A stretch of DNA of 64,000 nt from Streptomyces pyxinae (lineage in GTDB: Bacteria; Actinomycetota; Actinomycetes; Streptomycetales; Streptomycetaceae). Positions within the stretch are counted from its first letter, which is position 1. Each line of letters opens with the position of its first letter. The DNA lies in the NCBI RefSeq assembly GCF_024756275.1, contig NZ_JANUGQ010000027.1, positions 1 through 64,000 on the forward strand, in the 5' to 3' direction. Both the position numbers and the translations under genes were made by a program. The notes under the pieces are model-generated. The model did not search any database. It saw only the letters and a program-made list of their open reading frames with translations, and had not been told where the DNA came from. Below, one piece after another: positions 48,423-56,591 of the stretch.

Positions 48423-48495
48423 GGGCCGTTAGCTCAATTGGCAGAGCAGCGGACTTTTAATCCGTTGGTTGTGGGTTCGAGTCCCACACGGCCTA
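48423..48495 (+). tRNA. tRNA-Lys (TTT anticodon), likely integration target
   Basis: A 73-nt cloverleaf on the plus strand: acceptor GGGCCGT/ACGGCCT, D-arm AGCTCAATTGGCAGAGC, anticodon loop CTTTTAA in a GCGGA/TCCGT stem, T-arm GTTCGAGTC. Everything downstream has the content of a mobile element with an integrase, so its 3' half is the probable attachment core. No second copy of that 3' end is visible in the remaining 15.5 kb. Confidence 0.95.
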
Positions 48496-48534
48496 CCGAC
48501 AGCAGGGCAGGGGAAGCCTCCTGACCTGCGGTGG

Positions 48535-48568
48535 AGCGCCCCGACCGGTTTCGACCGGGCGGGGCGCT
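48535..48568 (+). terminator. Hairpin with UUCG-type loop after tRNA-Lys
   Basis: A 15-bp stem with one mismatch closes a TTCG tetraloop 40 bp after the tRNA. It probably terminates tRNA-Lys transcription. Confidence 0.7.
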
Positions 48569-48640
48569 TCGTCGTTCGGGGGTGGGTGCGTGAGCGATGC
48601 GTGAGCGCCACTGATACCGGACGCTGCGCTCACGAGGCGG

Positions 48641-49174
48641 TTACCTCTCCGCGTAACGGAGGAACTGGATGCCCAGGCCGACCAACATGACGGCTTCCAG
48701 GACGGAGGCCGTGGTCAACAGAGCGTTGTCCCTACCCGAGCACCAGAAGGCGACGAGCGCGGAGAAGGGGGTGAGGAAGAAGGCCGTCAGATCGACGATC
48801 GTCTGTGTGACCTTGCGAGAGACCCGCTTCGCGTCGCTGCGGTGGAAGGTCTCCCAGCCGAAGAGCGGGGCCCCTGCGTCCACTCTTGTTGCCAGTTGAC
48901 CGGCAAGTTCGGTGCGGACGTACCGTCCGATGGCTGAGATCTTCTCGTCGTTGACGAGGTAGGTCCACCCAAGCACGATGCAGACGACTGGTAGAGCCAG
49001 CAGCAACTGTGGGCGCTTGGTCTGCAGAGCGACAGCAGTCAGAGCAGTCACGGCCGCCAGCGTGACGTACAGCAAGTTGTCGCGGAATCCGATGCGCGCT
49101 CGCTGCTCATCCTTGATCTGGGCGTACTCAGCGAGGAGCACGGCGCTCTCGCTTGTTTCGCCGTTACCAGCCAC
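48641..49174 (-). CDS. Four-helix membrane protein paired with the phosphorylase-fold gene
   Basis: A 177-aa membrane protein. After a short cytoplasmic N-terminus (SESAVLLAEYAQIKDEQRARIGFRDN) come two hydrophobic helices (LLYVTLAAVTALTAVAL; LLLALPVVCIVLGWTYLV), a cytoplasmic loop with NDEKISAIGRYVRTELAGQL and two more helices (TAFFLTPFSALVAFWC; LLTTASVLEAVMLVGLGIQFL). The GTG start has GAGGGGGAA just upstream. It is divergent from the next gene across about 110 bp, so a shared control region is likely. I do not know the family by name; the layout recalls the membrane-effector halves of nucleotide-signal conflict systems such as SLATT proteins, which is inference. Confidence 0.72.
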   Translation of the reverse strand: MAGNGETSESAVLLAEYAQIKDEQRARIGFRDNLLYVTLAAVTALTAVALQTKRPQLLLALPVVCIVLGWTYLVNDEKISAIGRYVRTELAGQLATRVDAGAPLFGWETFHRSDAKRVSRKVTQTIVDLTAFFLTPFSALVAFWCSGRDNALLTTASVLEAVMLVGLGIQFLRYAER

Positions 49175-49286
49175 GGGTTCCCCCTCACGTACCGACACGA
49201 TGCCGTTCACCCGTTCACAGCCGCCGACAGGGCCTACGGTATGAACCTGGAGAGCGGACTCCGCTGTGAGGCTGCACCGTGAAGCG

Positions 49287-50774
49287 ATGCTGGGCAAGGG
49301 GGCCGAGTTGAACGAGGCATCGGACAAGATCGTTGTGCTGACGGCGCTCCCGTTGGAGTACCAGGCCGTGCGTAGCCTCCTTGAGGACCCGAGGCGTGTT
49401 GATCACGCTGGAACTATCTTCGAGCAGGGGCGTCTTGCTGGTACCTCGCACACGGTCTATCTGACGTCTACCGGTCCTGGCAACGATTCGGCCGCAGCGC
49501 TTACTGAGCGAGCCGTCAGTTTTGTTCAACCACGAGCTGTTTTCTTCACGGGAATCGCTGGAGGGCTTAAATCGGATATCTCTCCAGGGGATATCGTAGT
49601 CGCGACTGAGGTGCACGCGTATCACGGAGGCAAGCAGGACCCGGACGGGTTTAAGGTCCGCTCTCGTAGTTGGGAAGCCTCCTATCAGTTGCAGCAGGTG
49701 GCTCAGTACGTTGCGAATGTCGGCACATGGAGGAGCAAGCTTCCCGAGGGAGTGCGGACTTCGACCGCCGTTCACTTCAAGCCCATTGTGGCGGGTGACG
49801 TCGTACTGAACGCTCCTCAGGAGTCCTCGCTAAGGACATTCCTGGACCACTCCTACAATGGTGCCGTCGCTGTGGAGATGGAAGGTGCCGGATTCGCCAG
49901 CGCGGCCCACAAGACTCAAGCCGTACCCCATCTTATGATCCGGGGCATTAGCGATAGAGCGGATGGAACAAAGCAGAACACTGATGGCCTAGGGCTACAG
50001 GAAGCGGCTGCCAGTCATGCCGCGCTCTTCCTGGCAGAAGTGATCACTCAGCTCAGCCCGCCACCGACCTCTGTCGGTGGCCCAGACTTCAGTACCTCGC
50101 GACGGCTCGACGACGAACTGGTCTGGCAGCCCCTTGAGCAGCCGGCTGTGGTGACTTGGCGCAAGAACCTGATCCCAACGAGTGAGTACACCAGCAGTGC
50201 TTCGTTGCTTGAACTCCACCTCGTGCCTGTCCCCGCAACCAGCAGAGTGCCTGCGGTGCGAATGCAGCAGCTGACTGCCGAGTTGGTTGATCTAGGGAGG
50301 TCGGAAGGGTTCTTCACGAATCTTGAGCATGTAGAAGCTTATGATTCGGCCGAGGTGGCTTTGGTAGCCGTAAAGGATCGGCATAATCGTTCAGCTGGGA
50401 TCGCAATTACGCGATCAGGTCAACGAAGTGCCTGGGAGGCTCTTCCGCATCCGGGACTTTCCTATGTGCTGGACGAGGATCGCACACGCGATAGAATCGG
50501 AATTCTGCTGAAGATTTTGGATTCTATTGCTAGTCCCGCCGCTTCGCATTATGCCCCTGCTGTAGCTGTCGAGAATACTACGATGGTCACGGTAGAGCGC
50601 CTTAGTGAAGTTAACCCGCATTCCGCCAGAATCCGGCCAACCGATGCGCCCATCGAAGTTCAACCCGAAGAGGCCATCGGTGTCGAAATGATTTCCAGGT
50701 GTGGTCGAGAGCTGGCCGAAGAGCTTACTGCTCGATTGATCTACTCTTTCCGAAACCCACGTCGTCAATGGTAG
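49287..50774 (+). CDS. Nucleoside phosphorylase-fold (MTA/SAH nucleosidase-like) protein with extra C-terminal domain
   Basis: A 495-aa protein. Residues about 8-255 form a PNP/MTAN-type domain: VVLTALPLEYQAVRSLL, TSTGPGNDSAAALTERAV, VFFTGIAGGLKSDISPGDIVVATEVHAY, VEMEGAGFASAA and MIRGISDRADGTK (the Ser-Asp pair of the active site). The C-terminal 230 residues contain LLELHLVPVP, LVDLGRSEGFF and AGIAITRSGQRSAWEALPHPGLSYVLD, a module I have seen associated with AlbA/Schlafen-type conflict proteins but cannot name. Base composition is visibly lower in GC than the neighbours. The start is uncertain: GTG 49266, ATG 49287 and TTG 49308 (with GGGGG 5 nt upstream) are all possible. Likely a sensor or nucleotide-cleaving effector. 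Confidence 0.78.
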   Translation: MLGKGAELNEASDKIVVLTALPLEYQAVRSLLEDPRRVDHAGTIFEQGRLAGTSHTVYLTSTGPGNDSAAALTERAVSFVQPRAVFFTGIAGGLKSDISPGDIVVATEVHAYHGGKQDPDGFKVRSRSWEASYQLQQVAQYVANVGTWRSKLPEGVRTSTAVHFKPIVAGDVVLNAPQESSLRTFLDHSYNGAVAVEMEGAGFASAAHKTQAVPHLMIRGISDRADGTKQNTDGLGLQEAAASHAALFLAEVITQLSPPPTSVGGPDFSTSRRLDDELVWQPLEQPAVVTWRKNLIPTSEYTSSASLLELHLVPVPATSRVPAVRMQQLTAELVDLGRSEGFFTNLEHVEAYDSAEVALVAVKDRHNRSAGIAITRSGQRSAWEALPHPGLSYVLDEDRTRDRIGILLKILDSIASPAASHYAPAVAVENTTMVTVERLSEVNPHSARIRPTDAPIEVQPEEAIGVEMISRCGRELAEELTARLIYSFRNPRRQW

Positions 50775-50787
50775 AGGAGGTCGCCGG

Positions 50788-52326
50788 TCATTGGGTCGGA
50801 GGCGGATCGGACTGTGACGATGTAGGGCGGCTGCGCTGGATCAGAGCGGCTGCCTTCTCCGCGATCTCACGGTCTACCTCAGGCAACAGACTCGTATACG
50901 TGTCCGAGGTCAGGGTGATCGTGGAGTGGCGGAGGGTCTCCTTGATCGTGTGGATGTCGCCGCCGGCGCCGTGGGTGAGCGTCGCCGCCACGTGGCGGAG
51001 GTCTCGCAGGGTGATGGGCGGGAGGTCGGTGGTGGTGAGGAGGCGGCGGAAGGTCTCCGAGACCGTCTCCGGGTGGAGCCAGGAGCCGTCCTCCTTGGTG
51101 AAGATCTTCCCGGTCTCCTGCCAGGCGGCACCCGCCTTCTTCCGTTCTCGTGCCTGGCGCTTCCTGTGCGCGCGCAGGACGGCCACGTTCACGCTGTCGA
51201 GGGCGATCGTGCCAGCACTGCCGTCGGTCTTCGGCTCGGACTCGTACGGGTCCCAGCCGTCGACGACGATCTCTTTGGCGGGGGTGATGAGGCCGGCGTC
51301 GAGGTCGGTCTCGTGCCAGTCCTGGCCGACGGCCTCACCGCGCCGGAGGCCGCGGGTGCCCATGAGATGGAAGAGGGCGTAGAGCCGATCCTCCTCGGCG
51401 GCGTCGAGGAAGGCGCCGAACTGCTGCGGAGTCCACACCATGACCGGACCGGGGACCTCGCCCGTCTCCCGCCAGCGGCGGACGCGTTCGTCGGTCCAGA
51501 GGAGCGGCTTGGGGCGCTTGCCGGACTCCAGCTCGACGTGGGCGGCCGGGTTGAACGTGATGAGCTGCTGGGCGATGGCGGAGTTCAGGGCCGCGCGGAG
51601 GGTACGGCGTACGGCCTGCCTGGTCGCCGGGCCGGTGATCTTCCGGAACGGCTTCATCTCCGCCAGCTTGGCCCGCTCGGCGGCGAGTAGGGCCCGTTCA
51701 GCGGCGACCGGGCGGCCGGGCCGACTCGGCTTGCAGCGGGCGATCTGCTCGCGGCGGGCCTGGTTCTCGGCGGCGATCACCTCGTTGTCGTCGGCTATCC
51801 CGTCGAACGTCTCCACGAGGTGACCGACGTTGAGCCGGTCCAGGCGTATGTGCCCGATACGGGGCTTCAGGTGGACGCGGATGTGTGACGCGTAGCCGTT
51901 GAGGGTGGTCCTGCGGCGCTTCTTCGACACGAACCAGGCGTCCAGCCACTCGCCGACCGTGAGCTTGCCGCGCAGCCCCAGACCGGCCCTCAGGCGCCGC
52001 CGTGTCTCCTCGACCTCGGGCAACGGCGCTTTCTCGTCCCCGACCTCCTCCAGGAGCGTGACGAGGCGCTGGAGGCTGTCGGGATCGTCCGTGTCGGCCA
52101 GGGCGAGGAGCGCGCGGACGTGGTCGAGGTCGGCCTGGGCAGCCTTGAGGGATTCGTAACCGGCGCGGCTGAAGGAGCGGCGGGTGCCGTCCTCGCGGGG
52201 CGGGAGCTCCTGGCGGATGGAGTACGAGCCGTGCTTGCGGCCGGCGAGCTTGGGGCACTTCTTGCCGAGCGGTTTGCCGGTGTGGGGGTCACGGCAGTAG
52301 CAGCGGCGGTGGGTGGAGCCCTTCAA
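50788..52326 (-). CDS. int: Site-specific tyrosine recombinase (integrase)
   Basis: A 512-aa phage/ICE-type integrase. An N-terminal zinc-finger-like stretch (CYCRDPHTGKPLGKKCPKL) and an arm-binding region precede a SAM-like core-binding domain (LTVGEWLDAWFVSKKRR ... HIRVHLKPRIGHIRLDRLNVGHL). In the catalytic domain, ARG I is in MGTRGLRRGEAVG (about 327), LRDLRHVAATLTHGAG carries the second Arg and His (about 440), and the nucleophile Tyr is in DTYTSLLPE (about 476). The start is TTG, overlapping the upstream XRE stop as TTGA with GGAGGA 8 nt before it. The 3' end points at tRNA-Lys. Confidence 0.93.
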   Translation of the reverse strand: MKGSTHRRCYCRDPHTGKPLGKKCPKLAGRKHGSYSIRQELPPREDGTRRSFSRAGYESLKAAQADLDHVRALLALADTDDPDSLQRLVTLLEEVGDEKAPLPEVEETRRRLRAGLGLRGKLTVGEWLDAWFVSKKRRRTTLNGYASHIRVHLKPRIGHIRLDRLNVGHLVETFDGIADDNEVIAAENQARREQIARCKPSRPGRPVAAERALLAAERAKLAEMKPFRKITGPATRQAVRRTLRAALNSAIAQQLITFNPAAHVELESGKRPKPLLWTDERVRRWRETGEVPGPVMVWTPQQFGAFLDAAEEDRLYALFHLMGTRGLRRGEAVGQDWHETDLDAGLITPAKEIVVDGWDPYESEPKTDGSAGTIALDSVNVAVLRAHRKRQARERKKAGAAWQETGKIFTKEDGSWLHPETVSETFRRLLTTTDLPPITLRDLRHVAATLTHGAGGDIHTIKETLRHSTITLTSDTYTSLLPEVDREIAEKAAALIQRSRPTSSQSDPPPTQ

Positions 52327-52997
52327 AGGCGTTCCTCCGGTGTGGGGTCGGTTTCGGGCGGGTCGACGTCGCCCAGTGCGGGTGGCAGGTCGGGTGGGAC
52401 GGCACCGTCCTCGCGGAGTTCGCGGCGGAGGTGGCGGAGGGTGTACTTGGCGGAGATGGCCTGATCGGCGTAGGTGGTCCGCTTGCGCTCGGCTTCCTCG
52501 CGCTGGGCACGGCTGGTGGCCTGCTTGGCCGCGAAGCGGGCGTGTTCCTCCTCTTCGAGGGCGGCGAGCGCGGTGCGCACGAGGCTGGCGTGGTACTCGA
52601 AGGAGGGGACGAGGCCGGCGTCGTTGTCGATCACTTCTTCTTCGCCGGTGAAGCGCCGCAGGGCGTCCCAGGTGGGGACGAGGGGCTGGAAGGGGAGTTC
52701 CTGGGTCTCCTCGACGTAGCCGACGGGGAAGATCAGGTGGGCCGGGTAGGTCTCCAGGGCGGCCGCCAGGACGATCACGTCCACCAGGGGGAGGACGGCG
52801 CGGCGGCCGGACTCCATGTTGGCGATCACGTTGCGCGGGATGGGGTGTCCCAGCTCCTCGCAGCGGTCCGCCAGGTCCTGTGCGCTCCACCCCATCTCCT
52901 TCCTTCTCCTCCGGACTTCGCCGGCCACGTTGGCCTTGACCCGGTCCACCCACTCGGGGAAGTCGTCCTCGTCAGCATCCACATCGCGTTGTGTCAC
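52323..52997 (-). CDS. XRE-family regulator co-translated with the integrase
   Basis: A 224-aa protein. The N-terminal HTH is VKANVAGEVRRRRKEMGWSAQDLADRCEELGHPIPRNVIANMESGRRAVLPLVDVIVLAAAL, and a long charged helical C-terminus follows (ALEEEEHARFAAKQATSRAQREEAERKRTTYADQAI). The GTG start lies inside a 17-bp inverted repeat (52990-53006), suggesting self-repression. The 3' end overlaps the integrase start, so it probably controls integration. It is divergent from the excisionase-like gene. Confidence 0.85.
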   Translation of the reverse strand: MTQRDVDADEDDFPEWVDRVKANVAGEVRRRRKEMGWSAQDLADRCEELGHPIPRNVIANMESGRRAVLPLVDVIVLAAALETYPAHLIFPVGYVEETQELPFQPLVPTWDALRRFTGEEEVIDNDAGLVPSFEYHASLVRTALAALEEEEHARFAAKQATSRAQREEAERKRTTYADQAISAKYTLRHLRRELREDGAVPPDLPPALGDVDPPETDPTPEERL

Positions 52998-53006
52998 ATG
53001 GACACA
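52990..53006. promoter_or_regulatory. Inverted repeat TGTGTC-N5-GACACA at the XRE start codon
   Basis: TGTGTCACATGGACACA has perfect 6-bp arms and covers the GTG start of the integrase regulator, in the divergent promoter region with the excisionase-like gene. Probably the regulator's operator (inference). Confidence 0.5.
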
Positions 53007-53093
53007 TTAGCTTGTGGATCCTGATCGGTAGACGCCTGGAGCCGGATGTGACGGTCACGTTCGCCGAGGGCTGTGCCGAAAGAGGTCCCCCGC

Positions 53094-53324
53094 ATGCGAG
53101 AAGAAGCGAAGTCCGGACGTTCGAAGGGGATGAGCCGGGAGGAGATGCTCGCTCTCCCCGTGATGGTTGACCTGGAGACGAGCAACCGCGCACTCGGTCT
53201 GGGGCGGAGCAAGGGGTACGAGCTGGCGAAGCGCGGGGCCTACCCGTGCAAGGTGCGGCGGTTCGGCAACGCCTACCGCGTCGTGACCGCCGACCTGCTG
53301 GACCTGCTCGGGCTGGCGGCGTGA
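53094..53324 (+). CDS. Excisionase-like small HTH protein
   Basis: A 76-aa basic protein ending in a winged-HTH module: LPVMVDLETSNRALGLGRSKGYELAKRGAYPCKVRRFGNAYRVVTADLLDLLGL. This resembles Xis/AlpA-type DNA-binding proteins encoded beside integrases of actinobacterial integrative elements. The ATG has GAGG 9-10 nt upstream; a GTG at 53073 is in frame as well. It opens the rightward mobilization genes. Confidence 0.82.
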   Translation: MREEAKSGRSKGMSREEMLALPVMVDLETSNRALGLGRSKGYELAKRGAYPCKVRRFGNAYRVVTADLLDLLGLAA

Positions 53325-53554
53325 AGGGACGAATCCGTAGCACACCGTTCTGCGCTGAGCTGACACAGAAACGCTGGACTGTTGCCGGGGGTGGACGTAC
53401 GGTTCGTGGTCCCTCGCGATGGGCTGATGCCCGCGAGAAGGGGATGGGCCCCCGGCGGTGCGACGCCGGAGGCCCGAGCAACCCCGAACGGCCCTGGAAG
53501 AACCAACCCGGCGGCAAGGGCGTGCGAGCCCACCGCCAGACGAGGAGCTGCCCT

Positions 53555-54844
53555 GTGCAACACCCCGAACCCCGGACCCATTCCGATCTCGACGCGCGGG
53601 ATTGGCCACCGACCGCGATCCCCGGCATGCCCGGCCGGTACACAGGCGAGGAGTCCGTCGCCGATGAAGCCGACGGGATCGAGAGGGCCTTGGCGGACGC
53701 GCCTGTAGAGGAGGGGGCATCGAGGCCCGAACCGACCGCCGGGGCAAAGGTGCTGGACGAACTGCGTGGGCAGCTCGCGAAGTTCGTGATCCTGCCCTCG
53801 CCGGAGGCGCTGGACGCCGTCACGCTGTGGGTGGCGGCCACGCACCTGCAGACGGCGTGGCAGCACGCGCCGCGCCTCGCGGTCGTCGGCCCGGCGAAGC
53901 GGTGCGGCAAGTCGCGGCTCTTGGACGTGGTGACCGAGACCGTGCACGACCCGTTGATCACGGTCAACGCGTCTGCTGCCGCGGTGTTCCGGTCGATCAC
54001 CGACGCCCCTCCGACCCTGCTGGTCGACGAGGCCGACACGCTCTTCGGGTCGGCGAAGGTGGCGGAGAAGAACGAGGAGATGCGCGGCCTGCTCAACGCC
54101 GGCCACCAGCGCAACCGCCCGACCCTGCGGGTCTCCGGCCCGAACCACGAGGTGTCGAAGTTCCCCACCTTCGCCATGGCCGCCCTCGCCGGCATCGGAG
54201 ACCTGCCGGACACGATCATGGACCGGTCGGTCGTGATCCGGATGCGCCGCCGGGGGCCGGGGGAGAAGGTCGCCGAGTTCCGCACCGTACGGGACACCCC
54301 CGCCCTGCACGCCGTGCGGGACCGGCTCGTGGCCTGGCTCGGGCCGCTCTACGACACCGCCATGGGCCTCACCCCGCCCATGCCGGTCGAGGACCGGGCC
54401 GCCGACACCTGGGAGCCGCTGGTCGCCGTCGCCGACCTCGCGGGCGGCACCTGGCCTGCCGCTGCCCGGGCCGCCTGCCTGGCCATGACGAAGCACGAGG
54501 CCGAACAGGACCAGGACAACAGCGCCCTGAACCTCCGGCTTCTCGCCGACATCCGCCGTGCCTTCGCTGCCGAAGGCAACCCGGTCCTGCTCCGTACCGG
54601 CCGTCTCCTCAGCATCCTCAACGACGACACCGAGTCGCCCTGGCCGGAGTACAAGGACAAGGGCCTGACCGCACGCGGCCTGCAGCTCCTGCTGAAGGAC
54701 TACGGCATCAGCGCCTCCAGCCACCGCTTCCCCGGTGACTCCCAGGCCAGGGGCTTCACCCGCGAGCAGTTCGCCGACGCCTGGGCCCGCTACTGCCCCG
54801 AGCCCGCACCGGCTGCCGAGCCACTGCTCCTGCCGACCCCATGA
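53555..54844 (+). CDS. DUF3631-domain P-loop protein of the mobile element
   Basis: A 429-aa protein. An N-terminal acidic segment leads to a P-loop ATPase core: LWVAATHLQTAWQHAPRLAVVGPAKRCGKSRLLDVV (Walker A), PPTLLVDEADTLFG (Walker B), NAGHQRNRPTLRV and PTFAMAALAGIGDLPDTIMDRSVVIRMRRR. The DUF3631 C-terminal domain follows (AARAACLAM ... LLADIRRAF ... GLQLLLKDYGISASSHRF). Such proteins are typical of actinobacterial integrative elements and plasmids and are thought to act as helicases in replication. The start GTG is preceded by GAGGAG; the 230-bp gap before it shows no gene. Confidence 0.85.
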   Translation: MQHPEPRTHSDLDARDWPPTAIPGMPGRYTGEESVADEADGIERALADAPVEEGASRPEPTAGAKVLDELRGQLAKFVILPSPEALDAVTLWVAATHLQTAWQHAPRLAVVGPAKRCGKSRLLDVVTETVHDPLITVNASAAAVFRSITDAPPTLLVDEADTLFGSAKVAEKNEEMRGLLNAGHQRNRPTLRVSGPNHEVSKFPTFAMAALAGIGDLPDTIMDRSVVIRMRRRGPGEKVAEFRTVRDTPALHAVRDRLVAWLGPLYDTAMGLTPPMPVEDRAADTWEPLVAVADLAGGTWPAAARAACLAMTKHEAEQDQDNSALNLRLLADIRRAFAAEGNPVLLRTGRLLSILNDDTESPWPEYKDKGLTARGLQLLLKDYGISASSHRFPGDSQARGFTREQFADAWARYCPEPAPAAEPLLLPTP

Positions 54845-55045
54845 CCGGCGCCTGACCCGGCACGACCCGTCCCCACCCGCCCCTTCGCAGGTCAGGGCCG
54901 GGACGGGTCACCCGCCCGTGACAGGTCGTCCCGATGTCGCCACCTCAACCCGTACCTGCTCTGACCAGGCACGCGACGGGTTGCGACAGGTTCCTGACCG
55001 GCACGGCCGAGCCCACCTTCCCCGACCCCTTGGAGCGCCTTCCCC

Positions 55046-55906
55046 TTGCCCTCGCTCAGCACCACCGCACCGCTCGACACCGCACCGACAGCCCTTCCCG
55101 CCCTGATCCGCACGGGCGTCGCCCTGATGGCCGTGGCCGCCTTCGCGCTTTCCTACGACGCGCTGCGCCAGATGGCTGCCGCCAGCCACATCCACCGGGT
55201 GCTCACCTACGCCTTCCCCCTCGTGATCGACGGCTTCATCGCCATCGGCGTCGGCGCCCTCCTCGTCCTGCGCACCGCGCCCGTGAGGTCCCGCCGCTAT
55301 GTGGGGGCGCTGGTCGGGGTCGCCACCTTCACGAGCATCTGGGCCAACGTCCTGCACGCCGTCCGCCTCAACCAGCAGACCCAGCGGGACGGACTTGCGC
55401 TCGACAACATCACCGTCGGTGTCATCTCCGGCATCGCGCCACTCGCCCTGGCCGGAGCCGTCCACTTCTACCTCATCGTCCAACGCCGACCCATAGAAAC
55501 GGAGCTACGAGAAGACCTCCGCCACATCACCGTGGACACCGATTCGGAACGTGGCGCGACAGCCACGAACGAGCCGACGGCCGATAAGAGGGACGTGGCT
55601 CAAGCCCCTGCCGGGCACGTGGCTCAGGCCCCTGTCGGGCACGTGGCTCAGGCCCCTGTCGGGCAAGTGGCTCAGCCCAGGAAGCCGGCCGCCACCGGAC
55701 GTGGCCAGAGGCCGATCGTCACCTTCGAGCAGGCAGTCGAGATCGGCCGCACAGCCTCCCTGGGACGTGGCGGGCGGGTATCCCGCCGCAACGTCGAGGG
55801 GGCCATCCGCGACAAGGGATTCGGTGTCGGCCGCGAGCGCCTCGACCAAGTCAAGAGCTTCCTCCAGGAGGAACTCGACCAGAGCCGCGACGCCACTTCG
55901 ACGTAG
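55046..55906 (+). CDS. DUF2637 membrane protein of the mobile element
   Basis: A 286-aa protein with four membrane segments in the first 150 residues (IRTGVALMAVAAFALSYDALRQMAAAS, TYAFPLVIDGFIAIGVGALLVL, YVGALVGVATFTSIWANVLHAV, VGVISGIAPLALAGAVHFYLIVQ), matching the DUF2637 family found on Streptomyces plasmids, where it is linked to spread. A cytoplasmic tail has three direct repeats of HVAQAPVG (24-bp unit, 55594-55670) and a C-terminal helical domain (FEQAVEIGRTASLGRGGRVSRRNVEGAIRDKGFGVGRERLDQVKSFL) resembling a winged helix. The TTG start is tentative. Confidence 0.82.
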   Translation: MPSLSTTAPLDTAPTALPALIRTGVALMAVAAFALSYDALRQMAAASHIHRVLTYAFPLVIDGFIAIGVGALLVLRTAPVRSRRYVGALVGVATFTSIWANVLHAVRLNQQTQRDGLALDNITVGVISGIAPLALAGAVHFYLIVQRRPIETELREDLRHITVDTDSERGATATNEPTADKRDVAQAPAGHVAQAPVGHVAQAPVGQVAQPRKPAATGRGQRPIVTFEQAVEIGRTASLGRGGRVSRRNVEGAIRDKGFGVGRERLDQVKSFLQEELDQSRDATST

Positions 55907-55924
55907 CTCGCCCCTCCGAACCTC

Positions 55925-55961
55925 GGCTGCTCGCCCCAGGAAAACCCTGGGGCGAGCAGCC
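55925..55961 (+). terminator. Hairpin terminator between the DUF2637 and mobC-like genes
   Basis: A perfect 16-bp stem (arms 55925-55940 and 55946-55961) with an AAAAC loop and CTTCTCC after it. It separates the replication/spread genes from the mobilization genes. Confidence 0.75.
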
Positions 55962-55999
55962 CTTCTCCCACCGCAGCCGCCCGATCAGAGAGCCCGCAC

Positions 56000-56587
56000 A
56001 TGAACGAACAGCCCCTCCCCAATCCCCCTCACGCCGTCCAGCACCCGGTCTCGACGCCAGCCTCGGGCGCAGCAAGTTGTCGGGTAAGGAGTCCTTACCC
56101 GGCCTCCGCCCCCAGGGTGGCGGAGGCGTCCGGCGCTGAGGGGGCGCCGGTGTCGGCCGGCCCGGGGGAGCCGACTCGGGAAGAGACCTCGCAGTCGTGC
56201 GTGCCGCGTCGTCGTCTGCGTGAGCCGATGCTGCGTGAGAAGCGCGTCCACCCGCGCTTCAGCCACGACGAGTTCGCCCTCCTTACGACCGCTGCCCGCC
56301 TGAGCCGCATGCCGGTCGGCGGCTACGTCGCCGAGACCTCGCTCGCCGCCGCCCGCTCCGACGACCCCGCTGCCGCGGTCGCCGACTACCGCGCCACGGT
56401 CAAGGCGCTGATGGCCGCCAACGGGCGGCTCGCCCAGGTCGGCAACAACCTCAACCAGCTCACCCGTCACCTCAACCAGGACGGTCCCTGGCTCGCAGCG
56501 GACCTCGTGCGGCGGCTGCTGAGCCACATCGAGGCGTCGATCGCCGACGTGGACGTGGCCGTCGCCCAGGTGACTTCGGGACGGTGA
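56000..56587 (+). CDS. mobC: MobC-like relaxosome accessory protein
   Basis: A 195-aa protein. An unstructured N-terminus of about 75 residues precedes a ribbon-helix-helix-like region (REKRVHPRFSHDEFALLTTAARLSRMPVGGYVAETSL) and the MobC helix (LMAANGRLAQVGNNLNQLTRHLNQ), the RxGNNLNQxxR pattern that defines the family. MobC proteins open the transfer origin for the relaxase. It ends 4 bp before the relaxase start, so the two are coupled. Confidence 0.88.
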   Translation: MNEQPLPNPPHAVQHPVSTPASGAASCRVRSPYPASAPRVAEASGAEGAPVSAGPGEPTREETSQSCVPRRRLREPMLREKRVHPRFSHDEFALLTTAARLSRMPVGGYVAETSLAAARSDDPAAAVADYRATVKALMAANGRLAQVGNNLNQLTRHLNQDGPWLAADLVRRLLSHIEASIADVDVAVAQVTSGR

Positions 56588-56591
56588 CCGC

